This document shows, in pieces, positions 24,283 to 32,896 of a stretch of DNA of 64,000 nucleotides (position 1 is its first letter; each line of letters opens with the position of its first letter). The DNA is taken from NCBI RefSeq assembly GCF_024435355.1, contig NZ_JAMJWG010000011.1:186001-250000 (forward strand), in the 5' to 3' direction. The stretch is from Streptomyces odontomachi. GTDB taxonomy: Bacteria > Actinomycetota > Actinomycetes > Streptomycetales > Streptomycetaceae. Made by a program: the position numbers and the translations under genes. The notes below the pieces were generated by a model. The model saw nothing but the letters and a program-made list of their open reading frames with translations. It was not told where the DNA came from and did not search any database.

Positions 24283-25290
24283 ATGACCCAGACCGTTGTC
24301 GTCACCGGTGCCAGCGCCGGAATCGGCCGGGCCACCGCACGGCTGTTCGCCCGGCGCGGTGCCAACGTCGTCCTCCTTGCGCGCGGCAAGGGCGGCCTCG
24401 ACGCCGCGGCCGCCGAGGTCGAGGAGCGGGGCGGGCGGGCGCTCGCGGTCCCCACCGACGTGGCCGACCATGCGCAGGTCGAGGCCGCCGCCGCCGCGGC
24501 CGAAGAAGCCTTCGGACCGATCGACGTCTGGGTCAACAACGCCTTCACGTCGGTGTTCGCCCCATTCATGGAGATCGAGCCCGAGGAGTACCGTCGGGTC
24601 ACCGAAGTGAGCTACCTGGGCTTCGTGCACGGCACACGGGCCGCCCTCAAACGGATGACACCCCGGGACGCCGGAGCGATCGTGCAGGTCAGCTCGGCCC
24701 TCGCGGAGCGGTCCATCCCGCTGCAATCCGCCTACTGCGGCGCCAAGCACGCCATCAACGGCTTCACCTCGAGCGTCCGCACCGAGTTGCTGCACCAACG
24801 CAGCCACGTCCACGTCACCGTGGTGGAGATGCCCGCCGTCAACACGCCGCAGTTCTCCTGGGTGTTGTCCCGGCTGCCCAGGCGTCCCCAGCCCGTGCCG
24901 CCGATCTACCAGCCGGAGGTCGCCGCGCGCTCGGTCGTCCAGGCGGCGGACCATCCGCGCCGCAGGCAGTACCAGGTGGGCGCGTCCACCACCGCGACGG
25001 TCCTCGCCAACAAGCTGGCCCCCGCCCTGCTCGACCGCTACCTCGCCCGGACCGGCTACGCGTCGCAGCAGACGGACGAGGCCGCGTCCGGCAACGGGCC
25101 GGAGAACCTGTGGCAACCGGCGGACAGGGCCGAGTGGGACGACTACGGGGCGCACGGGGAGTTCGACACCCGCTCCCATGCGCACTCGGTGCAGACGGGG
25201 CTGGCCCGGCACCCCGCGCTCCTGTCGGCCGCCGTCACCGGTGCGGCGGCAGCGGGCCTCGGAGCGGTGCTCCGCCACCGGCGGCGGTAG
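24283..25290 (+). CDS. SDR family oxidoreductase with C-terminal membrane anchor
   Basis: Short-chain dehydrogenase of about 335 residues, longer than the 250-residue norm. The Rossmann motif TGASAGIG is near residue 8, NNAF replaces NNAG, the catalytic Ser is in QVSSALAERS and the Tyr/Lys in YCGAK. The extension of about 80 residues ends in an Ala/Gly-rich hydrophobic helix (LSAAVTGAAAAGLGAVL) followed by RHRRR, a likely tail anchor with basic flank. ATG 24283 is preferred since GAAAGGG lies nine bases upstream; ATG 24274 would add MMI. Related SDRs are annotated as glucose/ribitol-type dehydrogenases, but the substrate is unknown. Confidence 0.92.
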   Translation: MTQTVVVTGASAGIGRATARLFARRGANVVLLARGKGGLDAAAAEVEERGGRALAVPTDVADHAQVEAAAAAAEEAFGPIDVWVNNAFTSVFAPFMEIEPEEYRRVTEVSYLGFVHGTRAALKRMTPRDAGAIVQVSSALAERSIPLQSAYCGAKHAINGFTSSVRTELLHQRSHVHVTVVEMPAVNTPQFSWVLSRLPRRPQPVPPIYQPEVAARSVVQAADHPRRRQYQVGASTTATVLANKLAPALLDRYLARTGYASQQTDEAASGNGPENLWQPADRAEWDDYGAHGEFDTRSHAHSVQTGLARHPALLSAAVTGAAAAGLGAVLRHRRR

Positions 25291-25548
25291 CCGGCGTCCC
25301 CGTACCGGGGCGATCGTCGTGCGCGCCCGCTGCGCCTTTCGTGTAGTTCGGCGGTTCGCGGGTTACCCGGAGAGGGTGACTTGTCACCCGCGGTGGGGAT
25401 CGGCTGCGACGGTCGTCCCTCACCAGCGGTGATGATCGCCGGGGGAGGACGCGTGCCGCAGCGGCGCCGGCGTGGTGGGCCGGGAGGCTGCCGGCGGAAC
25501 AGCCCGGCTGAGTACCCCGTGTGCGGCACTGCGAAGGGAGAGACGCCC

Positions 25549-25992
25549 GTGAAGGCTCTCGCCGAAATCATGGCCTGGACCGTCGTGTTGTGGGCCACGT
25601 ATGTCGTCTTCATCTCCGGCATCGGGCCGGTGGACGTCGCCGTCGGTGGCGCCACTGCGCTCGCCGGAGCCGTCGCCGCGCGGGCCGTGCGCAGAGCGAG
25701 CGGCGCACGCGTGGGCGGCTGGGGCGGACTGGGGCCGGCGCTGCGCCACTGGCCGGGTGCCCTGCTGCGGGAGACCGGGCAACTCGCCACCGCCGCCGTA
25801 CGCCGTGACGAGGGGACCTTCCGGACGGCACGGATCGCCTTCGGCACCGGTGCCGGCTGGGCGGTCGGCCTGCTGTCCGCCACCCCGGCCGCCTTCGCCG
25901 TGGACGCCCACGACGACGTGGTGCTGCTGCACACCCTGACCGACCGGCCCTCCGCGGTCGAGCGGGCCATGACCACGGGAGGCGAACGGTGA
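25549..25992 (+). CDS. mrpE: Mrp-type Na+/H+ antiporter subunit E
   Basis: First gene of a seven-gene antiporter operon. 147 residues with two N-terminal transmembrane helices (MAWTVVLWATYVVFIS and AVGGATALAGAVAARAV) and the conserved cytoplasmic portion WPGALLRETGQLATAA through STPAAFAV-like SATPAAFAVD and LLHTL near the C-terminus, matching MnhE/MrpE. GTG 25549 has GAAGGGAG nine bases before it. Its end overlaps the next gene by four bases. MrpE is needed for assembly or activity of the complex in known systems. Confidence 0.9.
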   Translation: MKALAEIMAWTVVLWATYVVFISGIGPVDVAVGGATALAGAVAARAVRRASGARVGGWGGLGPALRHWPGALLRETGQLATAAVRRDEGTFRTARIAFGTGAGWAVGLLSATPAAFAVDAHDDVVLLHTLTDRPSAVERAMTTGGER

Positions 25993-26243
25993 ACGCCTGG
26001 CTGCTCGCCGCCGCATTCCTCGTCCCCGGCGGTCTCGTGCCACCCCTGTGGCTGGCCTGTCGTGGCCCCGTGGAGCAACGCATCGCGGCGATGTCCCTGG
26101 CGTCGACCGTCATGGCGGCGGTGTTCCTGCTGCTCACCGAAGGGTTCGGCAGGCCTGCGTACATCGACGTCGCGCTGGTGCTCGCGGTGCTCGCACCCGT
26201 CGGCACGCTGGTCTTCGCACGCTGCGTCGAAGGAGACGACTGA
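25989..26243 (+). CDS. mrpF: Mrp-type antiporter subunit F
   Basis: 84-residue membrane protein with three hydrophobic helices. The middle segment RIAAMSLASTVMAAVFLLLT and then YIDVALVLAVLAPVGTLVFARC are typical of MrpF (the family 'D-x-A-L-V-x-A' helix). GTG start overlaps the mrpE stop by four bases, and the TGA stop shares a base with the next ATG, so expression is translationally coupled. Confidence 0.9.
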   Translation: MNAWLLAAAFLVPGGLVPPLWLACRGPVEQRIAAMSLASTVMAAVFLLLTEGFGRPAYIDVALVLAVLAPVGTLVFARCVEGDD

Positions 26244-26551
26244 TGCCGGCCCGCCATCTCGCCGCCCTCGTGCTGCTCGCCGCGGGCTGCGCCGTCCTGG
26301 TGCTGTCATCGGTCGCGTTCGTGCGGCTGCCCGGCCCGTACGCGCGGCTGCACGCCCTGGCCCCGGCCGGCTCACTCGGCGCCCCGCTGGTCGCCCTCGC
26401 CGCAGCCGTGCAGACCGGGCCCGGGCGGGCGGCCGTGAAACTGCTGCTCATCGGCCTGCTGCTGGCCGCCGGCGGCTCGGTGTGCGCCATGGCCGCCGGG
26501 CGCGCGCAGGCCAGGCGGGACGGCCTGCTGACGACGGAGGCGCACCGGTGA
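26243..26551 (+). CDS. mrpG: Mrp-type antiporter subunit G
   Basis: 102-residue membrane protein. The sequence FVRLPGPYARLHALAPAGSL is the diagnostic MrpG block (R-x-P-D/G-x-Y-x-R-x-H-A), followed by two more hydrophobic helices. Starts one base into the previous stop (TGATG) and overlaps the next gene by four bases. Confidence 0.92.
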   Translation: MPARHLAALVLLAAGCAVLVLSSVAFVRLPGPYARLHALAPAGSLGAPLVALAAAVQTGPGRAAVKLLLIGLLLAAGGSVCAMAAGRAQARRDGLLTTEAHR

Positions 26552-26787
26552 TCGACTCCTTCCTGATCGGGTTCGCCCTGCTGCTGGTCGTCGGCGTCGC
26601 CACGGTGGCGGCGCTGACCCGCGATCCGGTGCGGCAGGCGGCGGTGCTCGCCGTCCTCGGCCTGTGCCTGGCGCTGCTGTTCGTGGTGCTCCAGGCGCCC
26701 GACGTGGCGCTCTCCCAGCTCGCGGTCGGCACCGCCATCACCCCCTTGCTGATCCTGCTGACGGCGCGCAAGGTCCGGCGCAAGTGA
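26548..26787 (+). CDS. DUF4040/MbhD-like antiporter subunit (corresponds to the C-terminal part of MrpA)
   Basis: 79-residue, three-helix protein: FLIGFALLLVVGVATVAALT, then VRQAAVLAVLGLCLALLFVV and LQAPDVALSQLAVGTAITPL. The APDVALSQLAVGTAI segment is the hallmark of MbhD, the region homologous to the MrpA C-terminal domain. In typical Mrp operons this piece is fused to a NuoL-like protein; here it is a free small subunit, as in Mbh hydrogenase operons. GTG 26548, with four-base overlaps at both ends. Confidence 0.88.
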   Translation: MIDSFLIGFALLLVVGVATVAALTRDPVRQAAVLAVLGLCLALLFVVLQAPDVALSQLAVGTAITPLLILLTARKVRRK

Positions 26788-27521
26788 GCACGCGGCTGCG
26801 GACGGGACTGTTCCTCACGGCCGCGCTGGCGGTCGCGGTGTGGTTCGCGCGTGCCTGCTTCCAGCTTCCGGCCTTCGGTACGGCCCGCCATCCCTACGGT
26901 GACCGCGCGGTGCGGGCGGCGCTGCGCCACCACACCGCCAACGTGGTGTCGTCCGTCAACTTCGACCTGCGCGCCATCGACACCCTGGGCGAGGAATCGC
27001 TGATGTTCGCCGCCGTGCTCGGCGCGGTGGTGCTGCTGCGCCGGGCGCGCGACGAGCGCCGCACCGGGCCACGGCCGGCCAGGGTGCTGCCGCCGGTACT
27101 GCTGTTCGGCGCGCTGTCGCTCCCCCTGGCGCTGGTCACCGGCGGCTATGTCGTCGTGCACGGCGGGCTGTCGCCGGGCGGCGGGTTCCAGGGCGGGGTG
27201 GTGCTCGCCACGGGCCTGCACCTGGGGTACGTCGCCGCCGACTACGCCGTGCTCGAACGGGTCCGGCCGCTCGCCGTCCTGGACGTCACGGACGCGGTCG
27301 GCGCGTGCGCGTTCACCGCGCTGGGGCTCGCCGGGCTGCTCAGCGGTGCGGCGTTCCTGGCCAACGTGGCGCCGCTGGGCACCTTCAACACGCTCACGTC
27401 CGGCGGTCTGGTCCCGCTGCTGAGCGTGGCGGTGGGCATCGAGGTCGGCTCCGGAGTCATCGTGCTGCTGGCGCAGTTCCTCGACCAGGCCCTGGAAGTG
27501 CGGAGCAGGGACGCCTCATGA
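26784..27521 (+). CDS. mrpB: MbhE-MrpB fusion-like antiporter subunit
   Basis: 245-residue membrane protein combining two modules. Residues 1-95 (FGTARHPYGDRAVRAALRHH, then TANVVSSVNFDLRAIDTLGE) resemble MbhE, again part of MrpA in standard operons. Residues 100-245 are MnhB/MrpB: FGALSLPLALVTGGYVVVHG, then GLSPGGGFQGGVVLATGLHL is the diagnostic block, followed by four hydrophobic helices. GTG 26784 overlaps the preceding stop as GTGA. Function: structural part of the ion-translocating complex. Confidence 0.88.
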   Translation: MSTRLRTGLFLTAALAVAVWFARACFQLPAFGTARHPYGDRAVRAALRHHTANVVSSVNFDLRAIDTLGEESLMFAAVLGAVVLLRRARDERRTGPRPARVLPPVLLFGALSLPLALVTGGYVVVHGGLSPGGGFQGGVVLATGLHLGYVAADYAVLERVRPLAVLDVTDAVGACAFTALGLAGLLSGAAFLANVAPLGTFNTLTSGGLVPLLSVAVGIEVGSGVIVLLAQFLDQALEVRSRDAS

Positions 27522-27871
27522 CCGTACTGCCGTTCCTGGCCGCCGGGTGGATCTTCCTGGTCGGGCTGTACGGGATGATCACCAGCCGCAATCTCATCCG
27601 GACGATCGGCTGCCTGTCGGTGGCCCAGTCCTCCACCTACGTCCTGCTCCTGGCCATCGGCTACCGGCGGCACGGCACCGCCCCGGTCTTCTCCGACGTC
27701 ACCCCGCACCGCCCCGTAGTGGACCCGGTGGTGCAGGCGCTGGTGCTCACGGACATCGTCGTGGGCGCCACCGTGACAGCGCTGCTGCTGGCACTCGTCA
27801 TCCAGCTGCGTAAACGGCACGGCACGGTGGATCCGGACGACCTCGGCGAGATCCAGGGCGAGGAGTCGTGA
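27518..27871 (+). CDS. mrpC: Mrp-type antiporter subunit C (NuoK-like)
   Basis: 117 residues, three transmembrane helices, homologous to NuoK. GLYGMITSRNLIRTIGCLSV is the conserved first-helix/loop motif, and DPVVQALVLTDIVVGATVTA is the NuoK/MrpC signature (DP-x-x-QALVLT-x-IVI). Start and stop both overlap neighbours by four bases. Confidence 0.92.
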   Translation: MTVLPFLAAGWIFLVGLYGMITSRNLIRTIGCLSVAQSSTYVLLLAIGYRRHGTAPVFSDVTPHRPVVDPVVQALVLTDIVVGATVTALLLALVIQLRKRHGTVDPDDLGEIQGEES

Positions 27872-29703
27872 GCCCGGAGCATCTCGTGGCCCTGGCGGTG
27901 GCGTTGCCGCTGCTGGGCTCGGTGGTGCTCGCCGTCTGCGACCGCTGGCTGCCCCGGGTCGCGTTGGACGCCATGGCGCTGGGCTGGGCCGCCGCCACCG
28001 TGGCCGATCTGGCCCTGCTCTGGGCGAGGGCGGGAGACGGCCATGTCGTGGCCTGGATGGGCGGCTGGCGTCCGCACGCCGGGACGAGCGTCGGCATCGT
28101 CCTCGTCGGCGACCGGACCGGCACCGGAATCGCGCTGCTCGCCGCGCTGCTGGTGCTCGCCGTGGTGGCCTACTCCTGGCGCTACTTCGACGAGCCGCCA
28201 CGCGGACACTCCGGCATCTTCCCGGCCCTGGTGCTGCTCTTCGAGGCGGGCATGACCGGCTTCGCGCTGACCGGCGACCTCTTCAACGCGTTCGTCTTCT
28301 TCGAGCTGATGAGCGTCGCCGCCTACGCCCTGACCGGGTACCGCGTCGAAGACCCCAGGCCCCTCCAGGGCGCCCTGACGTTCGGTGTCGTCAACTCCCT
28401 GGCCGCCTACGCCACCCTGCTCGGCATCGGCCTGCTGTACGCCCGCACCGGAGAACTCGGCTTCGCCCAGATCGGCACGCGCCTGGCGCGGCACCACGCG
28501 GATCCGCTGCTGTGCTGCGCCTTCGCGTTCGTCCTCGTCGGACTGCTGGTCAAGGCGGCGATCGTGCCGTTCCACTTCTGGCTGCCCGACGCGCACGCGG
28601 TGGCTCCGACGCCGGTGTGCATGCTGCTGTCGGGGGTGATGGTCGAACTCGGCGGCTATGGAACGGCCCGGGTCTACTGGATCGTGTTCTCCGGCCCCGG
28701 CGGGATCCCCGCACCGCTCTTCCGGCAGGTGATGGTCACGGCGGGGGTGCTGACGGGCCTGATCGGATGCCTGATGTGCTGGCACCAGCATCACATCAAG
28801 CGCCTCCTGGCCTTCTCCACGGTCGCGCACAGCGGCCTGTTCCTCGTCGGCATCGCGCTGCTCACGCCCGAGGGCACCGCCGGCACCGCGCTGTACGTGG
28901 CCGCCCACGCGGGCATCAAGGCGGCGCTCTTCGGGCTCACCGGCATCCTGCTGGACCGCTACGGCAGCGTCGACGAGCACGAGCTGTACGGCCAGGGACG
29001 TGAGCTGCCGTTCGTCGGCGTGCTGTACACCGCCGGAGCCCTCGGCCTCGCAGCCCTCCCACCGTTCGGCACCGCCCTGGGCAAGGCGGTCGCGGAACAC
29101 GCGGCCGGCCGGCTCCACGGGTGGCTGCCCGCGCTCTACGTGCTGGTCTCGGCGGTCACCGGCGCGGCCGTCCTGCGCACCGCACTGCGGGTGTTCGTGG
29201 GAGCCGGGCCCGCGCCGCCCGCGGAACGCGATCGCGAGGAGCCGGAGACCGGTGAGCCCGCCCGGCGCGTTCCGCGGCCGATGATCGCCGTGCCGCTCGT
29301 GCTGCTGGCCGCCGCGCTCGCGGCCGGCCTGGTCCCGGCCTGGGAGGCGGCCCTCACCAGGGCGGCCGACGTGTTCACCGATCGCGAAGGCTACGTTGCG
29401 GCCGTCCTGCACTCCGCGCGGCCGGTGCCGCCCGTCACGCCGGTCTCCGGCTGGACGGCCGAAGGCGTGCTCCTGGGAACGCTGTCCACGCTGCTGGCAA
29501 TCCTGCTGGCCGCCGTGGGGGTCTGGGGTCCGACCCGGCCGAAGGCGTCCGCCCGGGCGCTGCGTCATGTCATGGGCCGACTGCGCGCCCGGTGCGTGCT
29601 GCCCCTCGTCCGGCTGCACTCGGGCCGCCCGGGCGACTACCTGGCCTGGCTTGTCGTGGGCCTGGGCTCCCTCGTTGTCTGGGTGGGCGTGCGGACGGGG
29701 TGA
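27868..29703 (+). CDS. mrpD: Mrp-type antiporter subunit D (proton-conducting NuoN/L-like)
   Basis: 611-residue polytopic protein with 14 or more helices, of the proton-conducting membrane transporter family. The key acidic helix is LFNAFVFFELMSVAAYALTG (conserved Glu), the key Lys lies in LVKAAIVPFHFWLPDAHAVA, and IKRLLAFSTVAHSG is the second Lys/His block. It is longer than usual MrpD (about 500) through a C-terminal extension with one more helix near the end. It is the only large antiporter-type subunit in this operon: no NuoL-like MrpA head is encoded. GTG 27868 overlaps mrpC by four bases. Last gene of the operon. Confidence 0.92.
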   Translation: MSPEHLVALAVALPLLGSVVLAVCDRWLPRVALDAMALGWAAATVADLALLWARAGDGHVVAWMGGWRPHAGTSVGIVLVGDRTGTGIALLAALLVLAVVAYSWRYFDEPPRGHSGIFPALVLLFEAGMTGFALTGDLFNAFVFFELMSVAAYALTGYRVEDPRPLQGALTFGVVNSLAAYATLLGIGLLYARTGELGFAQIGTRLARHHADPLLCCAFAFVLVGLLVKAAIVPFHFWLPDAHAVAPTPVCMLLSGVMVELGGYGTARVYWIVFSGPGGIPAPLFRQVMVTAGVLTGLIGCLMCWHQHHIKRLLAFSTVAHSGLFLVGIALLTPEGTAGTALYVAAHAGIKAALFGLTGILLDRYGSVDEHELYGQGRELPFVGVLYTAGALGLAALPPFGTALGKAVAEHAAGRLHGWLPALYVLVSAVTGAAVLRTALRVFVGAGPAPPAERDREEPETGEPARRVPRPMIAVPLVLLAAALAAGLVPAWEAALTRAADVFTDREGYVAAVLHSARPVPPVTPVSGWTAEGVLLGTLSTLLAILLAAVGVWGPTRPKASARALRHVMGRLRARCVLPLVRLHSGRPGDYLAWLVVGLGSLVVWVGVRTG

Positions 29704-30109
29704 CCGGGTGACCGGGTGCGTGTGCGGTGCGCGGAGCCGGTGGCGGCCGGACGCGCGAGGGGAGTTGGCCGGCCTGCCCCGGGCCGGTCGTCGGCTGCCG
29801 TCCCCAACTCCGTCCCCAACTCCGCTGTCCCGGCGGACGGAAGCACCGTCCGGCACGCCGGACGGTCGCCGGACGACCGGGTTTCCCCTGCCGGATTCAG
29901 GCAACTCGGAACGTGGACGGCGCACCACCACCGCACGGCATCCCACCCCCGTCGGCCGCCGGTGAGCGGCGCGGCGGTCCGCCGTACGTCGAAGGGACGA
30001 GGCAGGCCGCGGGCTCGACCGTGCGCCGGTGCGCGTGGCGCCGATGACCGGCGCGCCAGCCGTTGCGCTGGTCCCGTCACACCGAAACGACCGAAAGGAT
30101 GAGTTGATC
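29704..30109. other. Intergenic region without a recognisable gene
   Basis: About 400 bp between mrpD and the LPFR gene. Contains a short direct repeat CCGTCCCCAACTC / CCGTCCCCAACTC near 29799-29823 and GC-rich dyads. Shadow ORFs only. Confidence 0.4.
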
Positions 30110-30217
30110 ATGCTCACCGCTCTCGCCGACGGCCTGCGGATGATCGGCAGCGCCATCGCCACCGTCGTCACCCTGCCCTTCCGGCTGGTGGCGCGCCTGC
30201 TCGGCGGGGCCCGCTGA
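30110..30217 (+). CDS. LPFR-motif small protein (35 residues)
   Basis: Short ORF beginning MLTALADGLRMIGSAIATVV and ending TLPFRLVARLLGGAR. The hydrophobic/amphipathic helix followed by LPFR and a basic C-terminus matches a tiny conserved actinobacterial protein family named for this motif. AAAGGATG lies seven to ten bases before the ATG, a good ribosome site. One membrane-associated helix is likely. Function unknown. A longer reading starting at 30029 would have no ribosome site and a non-conserved N-terminus. Confidence 0.75.
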   Translation: MLTALADGLRMIGSAIATVVTLPFRLVARLLGGAR

Positions 30218-30411
30218 GCGGCCGGTCACGGAGCCGGAACCGGCGGCACGGCCCGCCGAGCGCCCGGCGGCGCTGCTACCGGCCGCCGTGGCCGGCCGAG
30301 CCGGGATCGAGGGTGTCCGGACGCCGCGAGGCGGGGTACCCGCCCCCTGTGGACCAGGCCTCCCCGTAGACGACCCGCCGTGCGCGGGGGAGGCGGAAAA
30401 GAGGTAAGGCG

Positions 30412-31377
30412 ATGAGCCCGAAGGCGAAAGAGTACATACGCATCGGTAACCGCAGCGTGCCGCTGTCCAACCCGGACAAGGAACTCTTCCCCGAGGACGG
30501 GATCACCAAGGCCGAGCTCGTCGACTACTACCGCACCGTCAGCCGCGTGATCCTGCCGCACCTGAGGGACCGGCCCCTGGTCATGGAGCGGTATCCCGAC
30601 GGATACCGGGGCAGGTCGTTCTACCACAAGGACGTCCCGGACTACTTTCCCGACTGGGTCCACCGCCACGAGGTGCCCAAGGAGGACGGCAGCCTGACCA
30701 TGGCGTCCTGCGATGACGTCGCCACGCTGGCCTACCTCGCCAACCAGGCGTGCATCACCCTTCATCCCTGGCTCAGCCGCACCGACCATCTCAACTGCCC
30801 CGACCGCGTGGTGTTCGACCTGGATCCGCCCGACCATTCCGGCGGACGTGGCGGGCAGGCCGCAGGAGACGGCTTCGAGGTCGTGCGACGGGCCGCGCGG
30901 CAACTGGGCGACCTGCTCACCGAACTCGGTCTGCGCCCGGCGCTGATGACCACGGGGTCCCGGGGGCTGCACCTGGTGGTGCTGCTCAACCGGCGCACCG
31001 ACTTCGACACCGCACGCGCCTTCGCCCGCCGCGTCGCCGACCTGCTCGCCGCCCGCCACCCCGACGCCCTGACCACCCAGGCCCGCAAGGACCAACGCCA
31101 CGGCCGCCTCTACCTGGACACCCAACGCAACGCCTACGCCCAGACGTCGGTCGCCCCGTACGCGGTCCGAGCCCGGCCCCATGCGCCCGTCGCCACCCCC
31201 CTGGACTGGGCCGAACTCGACGATCCCGACCTCCACGCCCAGCGCTGGACGCTGCGCACCCTGCCCGAGCGGCTTGACGCACAGGGCGACGCGTGGAAGG
31301 GCCTCAGCCGCTGTCGGCGTTCGCTCGACGGGGCACGACGGCGCCTCGACGACCTCCGGCAGGACGCGGCGGCCTGA
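30412..31377 (+). CDS. LigD-type polymerase (primase-polymerase) domain protein
   Basis: Stand-alone archaeo-eukaryotic primase-like polymerase of 321 residues, homologous to the PolDom of bacterial NHEJ ligase LigD, which fills gaps or adds ribonucleotides at double-strand breaks. Motif I with the catalytic Asp pair is VVFDLDPPDH, and motif with Ser/Arg/His for nucleotide binding is TTGSRGLHLVV. VPLSNPDKELFPEDGITKAE at the N-terminus and QTSVAPYAVRARP near the end are family blocks. No ligase or nuclease domain is fused and no Ku gene is in the window; these are commonly split in Streptomyces. AGAGGTAAGG precedes the ATG. Confidence 0.94.
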   Translation: MSPKAKEYIRIGNRSVPLSNPDKELFPEDGITKAELVDYYRTVSRVILPHLRDRPLVMERYPDGYRGRSFYHKDVPDYFPDWVHRHEVPKEDGSLTMASCDDVATLAYLANQACITLHPWLSRTDHLNCPDRVVFDLDPPDHSGGRGGQAAGDGFEVVRRAARQLGDLLTELGLRPALMTTGSRGLHLVVLLNRRTDFDTARAFARRVADLLAARHPDALTTQARKDQRHGRLYLDTQRNAYAQTSVAPYAVRARPHAPVATPLDWAELDDPDLHAQRWTLRTLPERLDAQGDAWKGLSRCRRSLDGARRRLDDLRQDAAA

Positions 31378-31392
31378 GCCACACCGGTGCCG

Positions 31393-31408
31393 GTGCGCGA
31401 TAGCGCAC
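31393..31408. terminator. Small hairpin between convergent genes
   Basis: GTGCGC-GATA-GCGCAC, a perfect 6-bp stem with a tetraloop in the 66-bp spacer between the polymerase gene and the convergent YqeY gene. Possible bidirectional terminator. Confidence 0.45.
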
Positions 31409-31443
31409 GGCAAGGGTGGCCACGCGGCGCTGTCCGGTGTGCC

Positions 31444-31806
31444 CTATGCGGTGCCGGAGTCGTCGAGGAAGCGTTGGAGCACGGCGGCCTCCGCACGGAG
31501 CTGCGCGGCCCGGTCGGCGTGCGCAGGGGCGGTCAGCTGCGCGGCGGCCTCCAGTCGCTCGGCGGCCTCGGCGCGCACGACGTCGACGACACGGCGTTCG
31601 CTCAGCTCGCGCCGTGCCGCTTCGGTGACGCCGACACCGACCGGCGCGTTCTCGAGCGCCGAGTCGCGGGAGGCGGCGTCGTCCACGGGTACCGCCTCCG
31701 CGTTGTCCAGCGCGGCGAGCGTGGCGCGCAGGGCGCGCACCGTGACCTTGTCACGGGCGCGCATGGCTTCCGGCAGGGCTTGACGCATACGGAGACGCAG
31801 AGACAT
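31444..31806 (-). CDS. GatB/YqeY domain-containing protein
   Basis: 120-residue helical protein. The opening LRLRMRQALPEAMRARDKVT and VRALRATLAALDNAEAVPVD match the YqeY family N-terminus (L-x-x-x-MK-x-ALKA-x-D-x-x-x-x-x-x-LR). The second half (EAAERLEAAAQLTAPAHADR) keeps the helical Ala/Glu-rich pattern. YqeY relatives share a fold with the tRNA-binding tail of GatB but their role is unclear. The chosen ATG at 31806 begins at the conserved block; an upstream start at 31863 would add 19 unconserved residues. Convergent with the polymerase gene. Confidence 0.88.
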   Translation of the reverse strand: MSLRLRMRQALPEAMRARDKVTVRALRATLAALDNAEAVPVDDAASRDSALENAPVGVGVTEAARRELSERRVVDVVRAEAAERLEAAAQLTAPAHADRAAQLRAEAAVLQRFLDDSGTA

Positions 31807-31900
31807 GCCGCCGACCGTAGGGTTTCCCCGGTGCGCCCGCAACGCGATAACCGTGGGCGTCATCCGCAGCGGTCACCGGCTGCGGATGACGCGGTCGACG

Positions 31901-32854
31901 TCAGCTCCAGGTCATGTTGATCTCCCGTCCGAAGTTGAGGTACCCGGCGCGCCGGAAGGCGTTCGCCATCGGGACGTTGCCGAGGTCGGTGGAGGCGCGG
32001 ATACGGTCGACGCCCTGCTCGGCGAGGACACGGGTGCCTTCGGCGAGAACGTCGTCGATGTAGCCGTTGCCGCGGTGCGCGGGCAGGACTGCGAGGTACG
32101 CGATGACCGGGTTGTAGCCGTTGTGGGCCGGGACGACGAACCCCACGGGCTCGCCCTGGGGCAGGGTGGCGATGCGCCACCAGTCCCGCGGGCTGTTGTA
32201 GCGCGCGAGTTCGTCCTCGTAGTGCCGGACGGCCACCTCCGCGGCGGACATCCGGGTCAGGTCGGCACGGCTGTGTGCGTCCAGCGTCCCGTCGAGGACC
32301 GAGGTCATGAGGGCGACGAGTTCCTCGCTGTCGCCGACCGGCCGGAAGACGAGGCGCCCGCTGGGCTCGGGCAGTGGCGGTCGGGGGCGCCACTCCAGGC
32401 GCAGCCGTTCGACGAAGAGCCGGGCGCCGGCACGTTCCAGTACCGTCATGCGGTCCTCGACGACGCGCGTGGTCGTCGCGTTCTCACGCCAGTCCGGCGG
32501 GACGTGACGGCAGTACTCGGGGCGAGGCGCCCCGTCCGGGAGGACGGCGGCCATCGCGGTGCGCAGGAGGTGCGCCCCGGTGTCCAGGCGATCGGGCGCC
32601 CCGTTGTCGTCGTCGACGTCGAAGATGTCCAGGAGCAGCGGTGTGTCGCGCCCCGGTCGGCTCCACCAGGCAGCCCGGGCCAGCAGGTGGTCACCGCGCA
32701 GCGCGACCCACATCCATTCCGGCCGGCGGCGGCCGGCGGTCAGGTCGCCTGCCAGTTCGTCGTTGTAGGGGTATGGGAGTCGGGAGAAGAGGTCGAGTTC
32801 GTCGCGTCCGGTGATCGGACGCATGGTCAGGTCGTGCGTTTCGTTCGTTTTCAC
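31901..32854 (-). CDS. GNAT family N-acetyltransferase (two-domain)
   Basis: 317 residues. The C-terminal half is a complete GNAT fold: IAYLAVLPAHRGNGYIDDVL carries the acetyl-CoA pyrophosphate loop (H-R-G-N-G), followed by DRIRASTDLGNVPMANAFRR and AGYLNFG, the Asn/Gly-Tyr-x-Phe end block. The N-terminal half is a weaker, probably degenerate GNAT-like domain. Substrate unknown. GTG 32854 is the likely start; ATG 32824 is an alternative, since no strong ribosome site precedes the GTG. A 17-codon ORF with a strong Shine-Dalgarno ends 42 bp upstream and may be coupled to it. Confidence 0.9.
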   Translation of the reverse strand: MKTNETHDLTMRPITGRDELDLFSRLPYPYNDELAGDLTAGRRRPEWMWVALRGDHLLARAAWWSRPGRDTPLLLDIFDVDDDNGAPDRLDTGAHLLRTAMAAVLPDGAPRPEYCRHVPPDWRENATTTRVVEDRMTVLERAGARLFVERLRLEWRPRPPLPEPSGRLVFRPVGDSEELVALMTSVLDGTLDAHSRADLTRMSAAEVAVRHYEDELARYNSPRDWWRIATLPQGEPVGFVVPAHNGYNPVIAYLAVLPAHRGNGYIDDVLAEGTRVLAEQGVDRIRASTDLGNVPMANAFRRAGYLNFGREINMTWS

Positions 32855-32896
32855 GGTGTAGGCACACTCCGGTGAAGGCGCCCGTCCGCTCCGGGG

